Below, one piece after another: positions 1 through 9,155 of a stretch of DNA of 17,961 nt. The notes under the pieces are model-generated. The model saw only the letters and a program-made list of their open reading frames with translations. It did not search any database and had not been told where the DNA came from. The position numbers and the translations under genes are program-made. This stretch comes from an uncultured Clostridia bacterium (GTDB lineage: Bacteria; Bacillota; Clostridia; Christensenellales; DTU072), in assembly GCA_934296355.1 (NCBI GenBank), contig CAKRAY010000019.1, forward strand, positions 1-17,961, in the 5' to 3' direction. The number at the start of each line of letters is the position of its first letter. Within the stretch, counting starts at the first letter, position 1.

Positions 1-3000
1 GGATGAGACGGCGCTTTGTCGATATAGTTGTAGTTCCTATCCCAAATCTTTTTGTGTCTTTCGAGCAAATTGCCTTCGTTAGGAACGTATATGTCCAGTA
101 AATGCACCGTTCTCGAATCGAATACCGTGTTGGGCGTATTGTATTGATAGAAACATTCGTCGCTCTTTGTGTCGGTTTCGGTAGAAACGTTTTTCGACGG
201 AATAATCAAGGTCCTCAACGCTTTGCAACCGTCGAAAGTAGCGGTACATAATCTTTGAATATCGTCGGGCAAATAAACCCATTGCAATGCCGTGCAGCCT
301 TGGAACGCGCCGTAGCCTAAATAGTTATTCCAGTCTTTATCGTTGTCTTCGACTTCGTAGTCGTACTTGGCGAGGTCGAGTTTTTTCGTACCGCCCTTGT
401 AAAGGTTGGTAATCAGAGATTGTTTCAAATCTACCCATTTAAGCAGTTTACAGTTACGGAACGCGTAATCTCCTATCGCTTTCAAGCCTTCGCCCGCGGT
501 GAACGAACTTAACGCCGTGCCGAAAAACGCGTAATTGCCGATATATTCGAGCGTATCCGGGTTTTCAAAGGTAATCTCGTTGAGTCTCGTACAAGCGTTA
601 AACGCGTCGTGTTCGAATCTCGTGTAAGAGGAAGGAACGTAAAGCGTTTCCACGCTCGAAGGTATCGCGTACATCGCTACTTCGATAACGGGTTGTCCTA
701 TACCGAGGTCGTTACTCGTCGGTAAAACTATGTTTTTGCTTCTTTCCGACCAATAAACCAGCGAATAGCCTTTCTTCGCGGTGGTCATTTTTTTATCCGC
801 CACAATGTAAAGTTCTTGTATGGCGACGGTTACTTTTATCTTCTTGCTTGCGTCGGTCGGGTCTACGTATTCGTAGTCTTTAATGAGTTCCTTGGGATGA
901 ACGAAAACCGAACTGCTGAACGCGCTCGTTCCCGAAGAAACTCCGCCGCCTCTGACTTCTTTACCGCGTTTCAATTCTTCTTTGAACGCGTCTACCATAG
1001 TCATTTCCTTTTCCTCTCCGCCGTCGCTGACTCTGATTTTTGCGGAAGGACAGAAAACTCTGAGCGGCGAAGAATAGGTCATCTTCACGTCGCCGCTTAC
1101 TTCGCCGGTTTCGCCCGCCTCGCCGGTAGCGTACAAGAAGTCGGATTGAACGTGACCTACTACGACTTCTTTCTTACTTTCGGGGTCGCTCGACTTGTAA
1201 CCCGTGGGAATCGATTTGATATTGCTGAAAATTACGCATTTCATTCTGTCGCAACCGCGGAACACGCCCGAGCCGTATTTAGAGAACACTTCGGAAGTGA
1301 TTTCTACCGAGTCGATTTTTACGAGGTTGCCGAAACAACTCGAGTGCAACGTCGTAAGTTGACTTTCCACTCCGTTAAAATCGATGCTTTCTACGCTTCT
1401 CGCGTTATAAAACGCTTCTACGTCGATTTCTTGCAAACTCTTGGGGAATTTTAACTCTCTTATATTTTCTTGGTAAAAGAACGCTCTTTCGCCGATATAG
1501 GTCAAACCTTCGCTGAACGTAACGTGCTCTATTTTAACCGAACTGTCCGTCCAGCTGAACAAGTCGAAGCACGCGTCGGGAATTATGTTAAGTCCGTTCG
1601 CCTCGCCGGAGTCGACGAGAAGTTGCACGTTGTTAAGCCGTTTGCAACACGCGAACAAACTCGCGCCGATAAGGTTTTCTTCCTTTCTTATCGTCGTATA
1701 ACCCTTAGAACTCTCTATCTCGCCGCCCGTTTCGGTATCGATTTGTCCTTCGAAGTGACAACCGGGGTCGAAAACGACTTCGGCAAAACCCGTGCCGAAG
1801 AAGCATTTGTAGCCGATGAACTTCCAATTCGCCCTTACTCTCAATCCCGACTCGCCGCCGGAAGCCGTGGATTCTTTGTTTCTTACGTTAGTCCAACCGC
1901 TGTAACGGAAAGCGAAGTTGCCGAGATACTCTATGGTGTCGGGCAAAGTGAACGCCGGGGAGATTCCGAGCGCTTCGGTCGATTCGAACGCGTAGTCGCC
2001 TATGTACTTCAAAACCGCTTCTTGCGAGAAGTTAAACACGCTGAGTTTTTTGCAATTTCCGAACGCTCTGTAGCCGATTTCTTCGATAAACTTACCGATC
2101 GTAACGGTTTTCAGCGTGCTGAACGCCGCGAACGCTTCGTTGCCGATTTTTACCACCGGGTATTCGGTAGCCGATACCGAAGCGATATAAGACGGAAGTC
2201 CTGCGTTGTTTTCTTTTTCGGTAACGGTAATGTTTTCTATCGTTACCGTATCGGGAATCGTCAAAACGGGATAATGCGTGTACTCGTTATTCTTAAAATC
2301 TTTATTTTTTACCACCACGCCGGATGTAAAACTCTTGTCGTTATTCCTGCCGTTTTGCGTATACGAATAGATAATAGGCGTTTCGAGTTCGACTACTTCC
2401 AACTCGAACATACGTTCGTAATGCGCGTATAAAGTAATATTCGCCCAGAAAAAGTAAGTGTCGTCCGCGGTAACGAGTTCGCCCTTACCGCCGGGTTGCG
2501 TATACCAACCGACGAATATCCAGCCGCCGGGTTTAACGGGCATGGTATAGTCCGAATCGCCGTTAAAATCGGCTGTCACTACGCCGGAATAGTTAAGCTG
2601 CGTGTTGTAATAAACGCCCGTTTTTGTTTCCACCGTGTTCTTGGTCGAATCGCCCATTGCCGCCACGCGTTTATCGGCGTTCTGATAATCGAGCGTCAAC
2701 GTGAACATAGGTTTTACGGATACCGTTATGGTTTTGTCCGCGTCCGCCACGTTAGAACTCCAACGCATTCTCGGCGAACTCGTTCCGTCGGTATAAAACG
2801 CGCTTTCCACGGTGTAATTAAGTCTTTCCGTGGCTGCGGCGTCGTCGACCGTGTACTTTATGTACGTCGCCTCTTTCGTAGATTTCGTTTTGTCGAAGTC
2901 CTTCTCGGTTATCGTCTGACCGTTTATTTTCAGTTTGGTGACGTTAAACTTACTCGGATTGTTGTATCTTACTATGATATAGTAAGACTCTCCTCCGTCG

Positions 3001-3212
3001 ACCGCCATCGAACCATTGCAGTTCTGATTGAAAAGGTATTCTCGGCTCGTTTCGAACCCGTCCTTCGCTTTCGTCGCTTCGATTGCGGCTATGGTCGGCG
3101 TTACTTTATCCGAATCCTCTTTGTTTCCGAATATGAAACTGCACGACGTCAAAACGGCGCACAACGCCGCAAACAACACGGCTAAAGCTATTAACGGCAA
3201 TTTTCTTTTCAT
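1..3212 (-). CDS. BspA-like leucine-rich-repeat surface lipoprotein (3' end beyond window)
   Basis: The reading frame is open from an ATG at 3212 to the window edge, about 1070 codons, with no stop seen; the C-terminus is missing. The start has AAAGGAG 7 bases upstream. The N-terminus is a lipoprotein signal peptide, MKRK, a hydrophobic stretch, then the lipobox LTSC with Cys24, so the mature protein should be lipid-anchored on the outer face of the membrane. Residues about 219-262 resemble the InlB B-repeat/Flg_new family (GWIFVGWY, then WANITLYAHYE). BspA-type leucine-rich repeats follow (IGDYAF, IGERAFFY, IGNYAFFG, LGYGAFQGC with xLxxVxLP spacers) in three blocks near residues 345-445, 540-660 and 850-1010. 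Such proteins usually mediate adhesion or host and matrix binding; the ligand cannot be read from the sequence. It lies 35 bases after the MBG-repeat gene, with no terminator between them, so the two probably form an operon. Confidence 0.93.
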   Translation of the reverse strand, partial: MKRKLPLIALAVLFAALCAVLTSCSFIFGNKEDSDKVTPTIAAIEATKAKDGFETSREYLFNQNCNGSMAVDGGESYYIIVRYNNPSKFNVTKLKINGQTITEKDFDKTKSTKEATYIKYTVDDAAATERLNYTVESAFYTDGTSSPRMRWSSNVADADKTITVSVKPMFTLTLDYQNADKRVAAMGDSTKNTVETKTGVYYNTQLNYSGVVTADFNGDSDYTMPVKPGGWIFVGWYTQPGGKGELVTADDTYFFWANITLYAHYERMFELEVVELETPIIYSYTQNGRNNDKSFTSGVVVKNKDFKNNEYTHYPVLTIPDTVTIENITVTEKENNAGLPSYIASVSATEYPVVKIGNEAFAAFSTLKTVTIGKFIEEIGYRAFGNCKKLSVFNFSQEAVLKYIGDYAFESTEALGISPAFTLPDTIEYLGNFAFRYSGWTNVRNKESTASGGESGLRVRANWKFIGYKCFFGTGFAEVVFDPGCHFEGQIDTETGGEIESSKGYTTIRKEENLIGASLFACCKRLNNVQLLVDSGEANGLNIIPDACFDLFSWTDSSVKIEHVTFSEGLTYIGERAFFYQENIRELKFPKSLQEIDVEAFYNARSVESIDFNGVESQLTTLHSSCFGNLVKIDSVEITSEVFSKYGSGVFRGCDRMKCVIFSNIKSIPTGYKSSDPESKKEVVVGHVQSDFLYATGEAGETGEVSGDVKMTYSSPLRVFCPSAKIRVSDGGEEKEMTMVDAFKEELKRGKEVRGGGVSSGTSAFSSSVFVHPKELIKDYEYVDPTDASKKIKVTVAIQELYIVADKKMTTAKKGYSLVYWSERSKNIVLPTSNDLGIGQPVIEVAMYAIPSSVETLYVPSSYTRFEHDAFNACTRLNEITFENPDTLEYIGNYAFFGTALSSFTAGEGLKAIGDYAFRNCKLLKWVDLKQSLITNLYKGGTKKLDLAKYDYEVEDNDKDWNNYLGYGAFQGCTALQWVYLPDDIQRLCTATFDGCKALRTLIIPSKNVSTETDTKSDECFYQYNTPNTVFDSRTVHLLDIYVPNEGNLLERHKKIWDRNYNYIDKAPSH

Positions 3213-3247
3213 TGTCATTCTCCTTTATATCATTCCTTTTTCGACTT

Positions 3248-6200
3248 TTATCTTCGCTTAATCATTACGACTACCACGACTACGATTATGGCGATTGCGC
3301 CCGCCACCCCGCCGATGATATAGTAATAGTACGTTTTGAACCCGCCTTGGTTTATCGCTCCGTTCGGGTCGTTTCCGCCGTTACCGTCCGAATTTTGCCC
3401 GTCGCGCTCCACTTCGAACGTTTCCGAATACATTCCCACGCCGAGGCGTAAGTTCTTAATTACCAACGTTATTTTCGTTACGTCCGCGGGTACGACGTAC
3501 TCGTTATTTATTAACTCGCCGTTAACGTACAACGCGTATTCGTTCTTGTACTCGGTTTTAAGTTTCATAACCGCGCCTTCGAAGATTTTTACGTTTTCCC
3601 CTGCGAATTCGACGCCGACGACGTCGAGCATTTCGTAATTTACTTTTATTTCTTGGTCTTCCGATTTTTTAGGCAAAACCGCGATGATTTTCATTGAATA
3701 AACCGTTTTTCCGTCACAAAGCACGCTTAACGTGTATTCGCCCTCGGCGTTTATGATAAGAACCTTCGACGCGACGCCGTTCTTTGCGATAGTCAGTCTT
3801 TCCGCAAAATCGTCGTTTCCGCTCGCGTTAAGGCTTATCGTTATCGAACCGTTAGTCAATTCGTATCGCCCTTCCTCGTCGAGTTCGTATTCTCCGCCGA
3901 AAACGAACGCCGAACCGTCTATCGCGTACGAGGTTATTTTTCGCTTAAACCTCGTTCTCGCAAAGTTATAATCGTCGTCGGGAACGAATACGCACCAAAA
4001 CTCGTTGACGCCCGGGACTATTGCGTAATCGCTTTCATAATAAAACTTGCCCGGAACGGCGTTGTCTTCGTTGCCGAGATAAGTTTTCGCTCCGTCGGCG
4101 TACGGGTCGCCCGGTTTCGAACCTGGTTTATAAACCGTTTTTATCTCCGGGCAAACCACGGTCGCGGTAGCCTTGGTTATCGTAAGTTTCGCGCTGAGAT
4201 AACTCAGTCTGCCGGACGGATACGTTATCGTCGCGTAAACCGTGTATTCTCCGACCTTAATTTTGTCGTTATTCGCGTAAGTAACGGTCGTTCCTTCTTG
4301 AACGTTCGGCACTTCTATACGCTTCACGCCGCCGTCGTAAACGAAAGTTTTGTCCCCGAAAACGTAATCGGGATATCCGGCGACGACGGTCAGAACGCCT
4401 TTGGTTACGTACTCCGCGGGAACGACGTAATCGGTAAGTTCTATTTCCGCGCCGACGTCGAACTTGCTCCCCACGGGCGAGTTTTCGTTATATGCGCATA
4501 TTAACTTACATCGATATCCGCTTAACTCGTATCTGTCCTTGCCGAAATCTTCTCCGACAAGCCCGTTAAAAAATATCGGTATGGAAGAAAACGGTTCTTT
4601 TTGCATAATCTCCGCGTTGCTCACCGTCGCTTTCAACGTGATTTTCGTTATGGTAAGTTGTTTTGCGGACGTGGAAGAATCGAGTTCGTAGTACGGCGCG
4701 CTTTGTAAGGTCAGCCTATATAAGTACGTACCTACGTGATACGCCGGCGTTTTTTCCGCGCCCTTCCATATAGCGAGTTCGGTTTTTACCGCATTAGCGT
4801 CCTCGCCCTCGGCAAAGCCTTCCAAAACGAACGTAACGAAATCCGATAAATCTTTTCCCGCATACGGCGCGGTAAACCCGTTAGAATCTTCGCCCATGCC
4901 CTCGGCGGACCACATCGCCGTCAATTTTCTCTTGGTAATAACGACTTTGTTGACGCCCGTCAACGTGAAATCGTAGTTATCGTTCGTAAACAACGATAAA
5001 TCGGCGTATTCGCCCGGTTGCGCGAACTTCTCGCCGTTACCCAGCGTGAACCTGATTTCCGTTTTTCTGTCCGTAGCGTCAACGTAGCAATTTCTGAAAA
5101 CGATATAACTCTTATCGAAATAGAACTCGTCTTCTCCGCGCGTTATCGCCCCTTTCGCGCCGTACGGAACGGTCAACTCGCCTATAGAAATATTCGCCTT
5201 GCATTTGGCGATGATTATCTCCTCGTTAAAAGCGAGTATCTCGTAATTAGCGTCTTTACTCTTGGCGTTGACGACGTACGTTCCCGCCGAAATCATGGAA
5301 TTTACGTTTTGTTCCTTGCGAGAATCGCCCGCATAAACGACCATTTTATAGGAAAACGCCACGTTTTCGTCGCTCAAAACATAATATTCGCCCTCTAAAA
5401 TCTCTTCGCCCGCAACGAAAGTCTTCGATATTATATCCGGCGTAACCGCGCTCGCCTTATAAACGTAATCTTTGTCAATCACGAGTCTTACCCCTATCGG
5501 TTTTACCGTAAGCGTTATTCTCGTTTCGCAAGAAGAATAGTTTCCGTCGCCCGTATACTTCAAAACCACGTCGTACTTGCCCGCTACGTTGGCGGGAACC
5601 GTTATTCCGTTCTTCTTGCAAATAAGTTCTACCTTACCGCCCTCGGGTATGCCTTGCGCCGTGTATGAAACGTAGGCTTCGGTAGCGTAGTCCACGCTGC
5701 CGGAGGCGGTAGGCGCATAGAAAAACTCTTTGTCTTCCGCGATAATCGCCGTGTTTATAAGCGTGACTTCCACCCAAGAAACGTACTCGGTTTCAAGGTA
5801 GTTTTTCGCCAACGTTCCGAGCGGAGTGACGGTCGCGGTAATCTTGTACTCGCCCACGTCTTTCGCCATCGTAACGCTCGTTCCGTCCTTTTTCACGATT
5901 TTATAGACGATATTTGCTTCCAAGCCTTTTTGCTCGAAGTAGGTAATCTTCATCGCGCGGTCGGTTCCGTCGTATTCTACCGCGCGGCTGTCAAAATCGG
6001 TATTCTCGCTCTTGCCGTTGACGTAAACGTTCGTAAGCGAAACTTTTTTTACGATAAGCGCGCCATCTGACGCGGAGAAATCGTAATTTTTGGGTTCTTT
6101 GCCGCCGATAACGCAGTTTACGGCATATTTGCCGGCGTCGAGAACCGTTCCGTCGCTCGCTCCGGCTACGACAAGCGAAAAAGTAACGTTTTCCGTAACC

Positions 6201-7486
6201 AAGCCGAAATCGTCCGTTTCGAGCAAGCCGCAATGCGAAAAAGTAAAATCTTTCGTATTAAACGCGTATCCGTAATCTACGGTTTTACTCGAAACGCTTA
6301 TGTTTATCGTACGTTTTTTTACCGTGACGCGCGCGGTAAGAACCTCGTTTTCGTAATAGGTCTTGCTTAAAGTAACCTCGGCGATATACTCTCCCGCGTC
6401 GGTAAAGGTATTGTTTCTATAAACGGCGGTCGCGCCGGACGGTATGCCGCTCGCCGTGATTTTTTGTTCTTTGCCGTTATAAACGAGTTCTCGATCCGAA
6501 AAGTTTACCCCGCTTAGGTCGAGTTTTCCGAGTCCGACCGTGATAACGCCGCTTTCGCAAACGAGATTGTAATTAGTCGTGCTTTTTAACGTGAACGACA
6601 AATCGTAATCTTTGGGCGCGTCCCCTTTTTTATAGTCGGTGTAAAATCTTTTTTTAAGTTCGCTCTCGCCGTATTCCCAAGCGACTATTTCGTAGAACGT
6701 TTTTCCTTCGTCCGCGCCCACCGCGCCGCTTACCGTTTCTATTTTCAGCATCGAATCGGGAATTTCCTGGTTATAACCTAAGGAAACGTCGGAAACTTTT
6801 ATCATCAAATCGACTTTTTGCACGACGGCGTTACGCTCTTTCGTTAAATCGGCGTAGCGCGCCGAAGTCGCGGTTACCGTTTGAACGTAGGTACCGCAAT
6901 TCGTTCTGTCTTCCGCCGAATACGAGTAAGTCCAAACATACCCCGCATTAGTAAGTTCGTCCGCGTTGCTCGGCGTAGGTTCGTCGAAAACGGCTTGCAT
7001 ACCCGTATAACTTACTTTTATCGTCGAGAAAGAGGCGAAAGTCAGTTCTCCCGCGTATTTAGCCTTGGTTACCGTAAACTCGTCCTCGAACGTAGACGCG
7101 TAGTAACTCGCCGTTTCGGGCAAAACGACTTTAACCGAGTAATTCCCGGGTTCGGGATAGCGCAAAGAAGAAACGTCTAAATTTTCGCCGTTATAAAGCC
7201 AGTTTACGGTCGCTTCGCCGCTTATCGAAGCGTCTTCGGCGAAAATCTGACCGAGCAGTTGCTTGAAATCGTACTTGCCGTAAGAGTGATTATCTATGCG
7301 CGTAAATCCGAAATTCGTCTTCTCGGTAATCGCGGTTTCCCCGCCCTCGGCAAACGCTGCGGAGACGACGCCCGAAGAAGTTCCGCGACTAAACGCCGCG
7401 CATAAAGCGATCGTCAAGCAAATAACGCAGACGAAAAAAACGGCAAACCCGAAAAATCTCGTTCTCGCTTTATTAACTACGAACAC
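3248..7486 (-). CDS. Large secreted MBG-repeat protein with C-terminal membrane anchor
   Basis: This 1412-residue protein starts at a GTG (7486-7484) preceded by a perfect AGGAGG 5 bases upstream. The N-terminus is a signal peptide: a basic start, a hydrophobic run at about residues 11-32 and a likely cleavage site after AFA near residue 46. Most of the rest is a string of beta-sandwich-like units of about 80-100 residues with the signatures YNG/YDG, DAGEY or VGEYT, and a closing VTKxK strand. This fits the MBG/Ig-like repeats of bacterial surface proteins (for example DAGEYIAEVTLS and VGEYTVYATITYPSG). A D/N/G-rich linker precedes a C-terminal transmembrane helix (IIGGVAGAIAIIVVVVVV) and the tail MIKRR, so the protein should stay membrane-anchored and project outward. 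I see no LPXTG. The repeats are diverged rather than identical. It is the first gene of a probable two-gene operon with the leucine-rich lipoprotein. The exact ligand or structural role is unknown. Confidence 0.92.
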   Translation of the reverse strand: MFVVNKARTRFFGFAVFFVCVICLTIALCAAFSRGTSSGVVSAAFAEGGETAITEKTNFGFTRIDNHSYGKYDFKQLLGQIFAEDASISGEATVNWLYNGENLDVSSLRYPEPGNYSVKVVLPETASYYASTFEDEFTVTKAKYAGELTFASFSTIKVSYTGMQAVFDEPTPSNADELTNAGYVWTYSYSAEDRTNCGTYVQTVTATSARYADLTKERNAVVQKVDLMIKVSDVSLGYNQEIPDSMLKIETVSGAVGADEGKTFYEIVAWEYGESELKKRFYTDYKKGDAPKDYDLSFTLKSTTNYNLVCESGVITVGLGKLDLSGVNFSDRELVYNGKEQKITASGIPSGATAVYRNNTFTDAGEYIAEVTLSKTYYENEVLTARVTVKKRTINISVSSKTVDYGYAFNTKDFTFSHCGLLETDDFGLVTENVTFSLVVAGASDGTVLDAGKYAVNCVIGGKEPKNYDFSASDGALIVKKVSLTNVYVNGKSENTDFDSRAVEYDGTDRAMKITYFEQKGLEANIVYKIVKKDGTSVTMAKDVGEYKITATVTPLGTLAKNYLETEYVSWVEVTLINTAIIAEDKEFFYAPTASGSVDYATEAYVSYTAQGIPEGGKVELICKKNGITVPANVAGKYDVVLKYTGDGNYSSCETRITLTVKPIGVRLVIDKDYVYKASAVTPDIISKTFVAGEEILEGEYYVLSDENVAFSYKMVVYAGDSRKEQNVNSMISAGTYVVNAKSKDANYEILAFNEEIIIAKCKANISIGELTVPYGAKGAITRGEDEFYFDKSYIVFRNCYVDATDRKTEIRFTLGNGEKFAQPGEYADLSLFTNDNYDFTLTGVNKVVITKRKLTAMWSAEGMGEDSNGFTAPYAGKDLSDFVTFVLEGFAEGEDANAVKTELAIWKGAEKTPAYHVGTYLYRLTLQSAPYYELDSSTSAKQLTITKITLKATVSNAEIMQKEPFSSIPIFFNGLVGEDFGKDRYELSGYRCKLICAYNENSPVGSKFDVGAEIELTDYVVPAEYVTKGVLTVVAGYPDYVFGDKTFVYDGGVKRIEVPNVQEGTTVTYANNDKIKVGEYTVYATITYPSGRLSYLSAKLTITKATATVVCPEIKTVYKPGSKPGDPYADGAKTYLGNEDNAVPGKFYYESDYAIVPGVNEFWCVFVPDDDYNFARTRFKRKITSYAIDGSAFVFGGEYELDEEGRYELTNGSITISLNASGNDDFAERLTIAKNGVASKVLIINAEGEYTLSVLCDGKTVYSMKIIAVLPKKSEDQEIKVNYEMLDVVGVEFAGENVKIFEGAVMKLKTEYKNEYALYVNGELINNEYVVPADVTKITLVIKNLRLGVGMYSETFEVERDGQNSDGNGGNDPNGAINQGGFKTYYYYIIGGVAGAIAIIVVVVVVMIKRR

Positions 7487-7516
7487 ACGCGCCTCCTAAA
7501 AATAATATTTTTTTAT

Positions 7517-7545
7517 ATTATATCATTACACGCGTAGATTTGCAA
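7517..7545 (-). promoter_or_regulatory. Promoter of the surface-protein operon
   Basis: On the minus strand TTGCAA (7545-7540) is separated by exactly 17 bases from TATAAT (7522-7517), and TGA directly before the -10 box makes it an extended -10. Transcription would start near 7510, giving a short leader of about 24 bases before the GTG at 7486. It lies just downstream of the putative terminator of the preceding operon. Confidence 0.8.
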
Positions 7546-7549
7546 TACG

Positions 7550-7575
7550 CAATTAAAAGACTTCGTCGAAAGTCT
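7550..7575 (-). terminator. Putative weak intrinsic terminator of the flavoprotein operon
   Basis: On the minus strand AGACTT and AAGTCT (7575-7558) form a 6-bp stem with a 6-base loop, followed by TTTAATT. It starts 38 bases after the stop of the FAD dehydrogenase gene and directly before the next promoter. The stem is short and the U-run brief, so termination may be partial. Confidence 0.4.
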
Positions 7576-7613
7576 GAAAAAGAGTCTAAAAAAAGAATTC
7601 GGAAACTCGAATA

Positions 7614-9155
7614 TTACTCGATTAAAGACAGCGCGCAACGCATACCGTCTATCGCGGAAGAAGTGATTCCCCCAGCGTACCCCGCGCCCTCTCCGAGCGG
7701 ATATAAACCCTTGGTAGACGAAACGCACCTTTCGTCGCGGATTATTCTTATCGGAGAACTGCTTCTCGCTTCAATGCCGGTAAAAACGGCGTCCGGACGG
7801 TCGAAACCTTTAATTTTTCTACCGAAAATTTCCATACCCGAAAGTATGGTTTCGGTAACGATATTCGGTAAACATTCTCTAAGCGAACCGAAGCAAAAAC
7901 CGCTTTCCACGCTCGGCGCGATATCGCCGATTTTAGAAGAAATCCTATCGTTTTTCAAATCTCCGTAAAGTTGAACTACGGGTCGAAAACTGTTGCTTTG
8001 TTCATAACAAAGTTTTTCGTATTTACGCTGAAAATACATTCCGTCTAACGGATTAGAACCGAAGTCTTTTTCGTCTACGTTTACCAAAATCGCGCTGTTG
8101 GAATTAACGTCGTTTCTCGCGAAATAACTCATTCCGTTGACGCATACTTCGCCATTTTCCGAACTTGAATTCACTACCCTGCCGCCGGGACACATACAAA
8201 ATGTATAAAGGCTTCTCCCCGTGCTTGTAGGCGCGGCGAGTTTATAGTCGGCGGCAGACATACTCTTTGCGAAACCGCCGTATTGAGAAAAGTTAATTTC
8301 ACTGCGTAAGTGTTCGATACGTACTCCCATACTGAACGTTTTCGGAACCATAACTACGCCTTTGTCGTAAAGCATTTCGAAAGTATCGCGCGAGGAGTGA
8401 CCTATGCATAAGAACAGTCCGTCACATTCGTACGTTCCCTTATCCGTGACCGCTTCGCTTACCGTTCCCGAGCGCGTCCTGAAGTCCGTCAACTTCTCGC
8501 CGAACATAAATTCGCCGCCCAGCGAGATGATTTTCTCGCGAATGTTTTTTACCACTTCTATAAGATTATCCGTGCCTATATGCGGTTTTGCAAGGTACGC
8601 GATTTCTTGCGGCGCGCCGTATTTTACGAATTCTTTTATTGCCAAATCTACGTATTCGTTATGTACGTTCGTATTGAGTTTTCCGTCGGAAAAAGTACCC
8701 GCGCCGCCCTCGCCGAACTGCACGTTACTACTCGTATCAAGGGTTAAAGTCTTAAAAAACTTATCGACGGTTTTTTGCCTGTCTTCTACTTTTTCCCCTT
8801 GCTCTATTATAAGCGGTTTTGCGCCGACATAACTGAAAACCAATGCGGTAAAGAGTCCGCTCGGACCCGCTCCCACGATTACCGGTCGACCGCGATAACG
8901 CTTTCCTTCGCATAGTTTTTCAAGCGTGCGTTCGTCCTTTTCGTACTTTTGCGCGCCCTTTCTGAGTATAAAGTTTTCGTTGTCGCAATCGAACGCGACG
9001 CGCATATTGTACCTCACGTCGTTCTTTTTGCGCGCGTCTACGCTCTTCTTCAAAATCGTCGTATTGCGAACGTTTTTCGCGGCGAATTTTTCTCTTATAA
9101 GCAAGTCGAGCGGCGTGTTATCCGTGACCGCAACGCTGAAATCAACCTTAATCAT
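7614..9155 (-). CDS. COG2509-type FAD-dependent dehydrogenase (uncharacterised)
   Basis: A 513-residue protein from the ATG at 9155, which overlaps the stop of the preceding gene as ATGA and has GGGGAG upstream. An in-frame GTG at 9182 would add nine residues but has no ribosome binding site. A distinctive N-terminal domain of about 85 residues precedes the Rossmann FAD-binding motif GAGPSG (residues 95-100). Next come FGEGGAGTFSDGKL (148-160 region), typical of this family, and KPHIGTDNL (190-198). Near the C-terminus GLYPLGEGAGYAGGI followed by SSAIDG is the second FAD-contacting signature. Members are annotated as FAD-dependent dehydrogenases or NAD(FAD)-utilising proteins; the substrate is not established. 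The coupled neighbour is another flavoprotein, suggesting a joint redox role. Length and motifs are complete. Confidence 0.93.
   Translation of the reverse strand: MIKVDFSVAVTDNTPLDLLIREKFAAKNVRNTTILKKSVDARKKNDVRYNMRVAFDCDNENFILRKGAQKYEKDERTLEKLCEGKRYRGRPVIVGAGPSGLFTALVFSYVGAKPLIIEQGEKVEDRQKTVDKFFKTLTLDTSSNVQFGEGGAGTFSDGKLNTNVHNEYVDLAIKEFVKYGAPQEIAYLAKPHIGTDNLIEVVKNIREKIISLGGEFMFGEKLTDFRTRSGTVSEAVTDKGTYECDGLFLCIGHSSRDTFEMLYDKGVVMVPKTFSMGVRIEHLRSEINFSQYGGFAKSMSAADYKLAAPTSTGRSLYTFCMCPGGRVVNSSSENGEVCVNGMSYFARNDVNSNSAILVNVDEKDFGSNPLDGMYFQRKYEKLCYEQSNSFRPVVQLYGDLKNDRISSKIGDIAPSVESGFCFGSLRECLPNIVTETILSGMEIFGRKIKGFDRPDAVFTGIEARSSSPIRIIRDERCVSSTKGLYPLGEGAGYAGGITSSAIDGMRCALSLIE

Noticed and set aside
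1..3212. Several medium plus-strand open frames across the surface genes
   Set aside because: They lie opposite genes with clear domains, lack ribosome binding sites and encode low-complexity Arg/Phe/Val-rich sequence typical of shadow frames.
3220..3234. TGATATAAA before the lipoprotein gene as an internal promoter
   Set aside because: Transcription would begin within about five bases of the ATG, after the ribosome binding site, so the transcript would lose it.
3248..3330. Sortase (LPXTG) anchoring of the MBG-repeat protein
   Set aside because: Only an N/G/D-rich linker, a hydrophobic helix and a KRR tail are present; no LPXTG-like motif was found.
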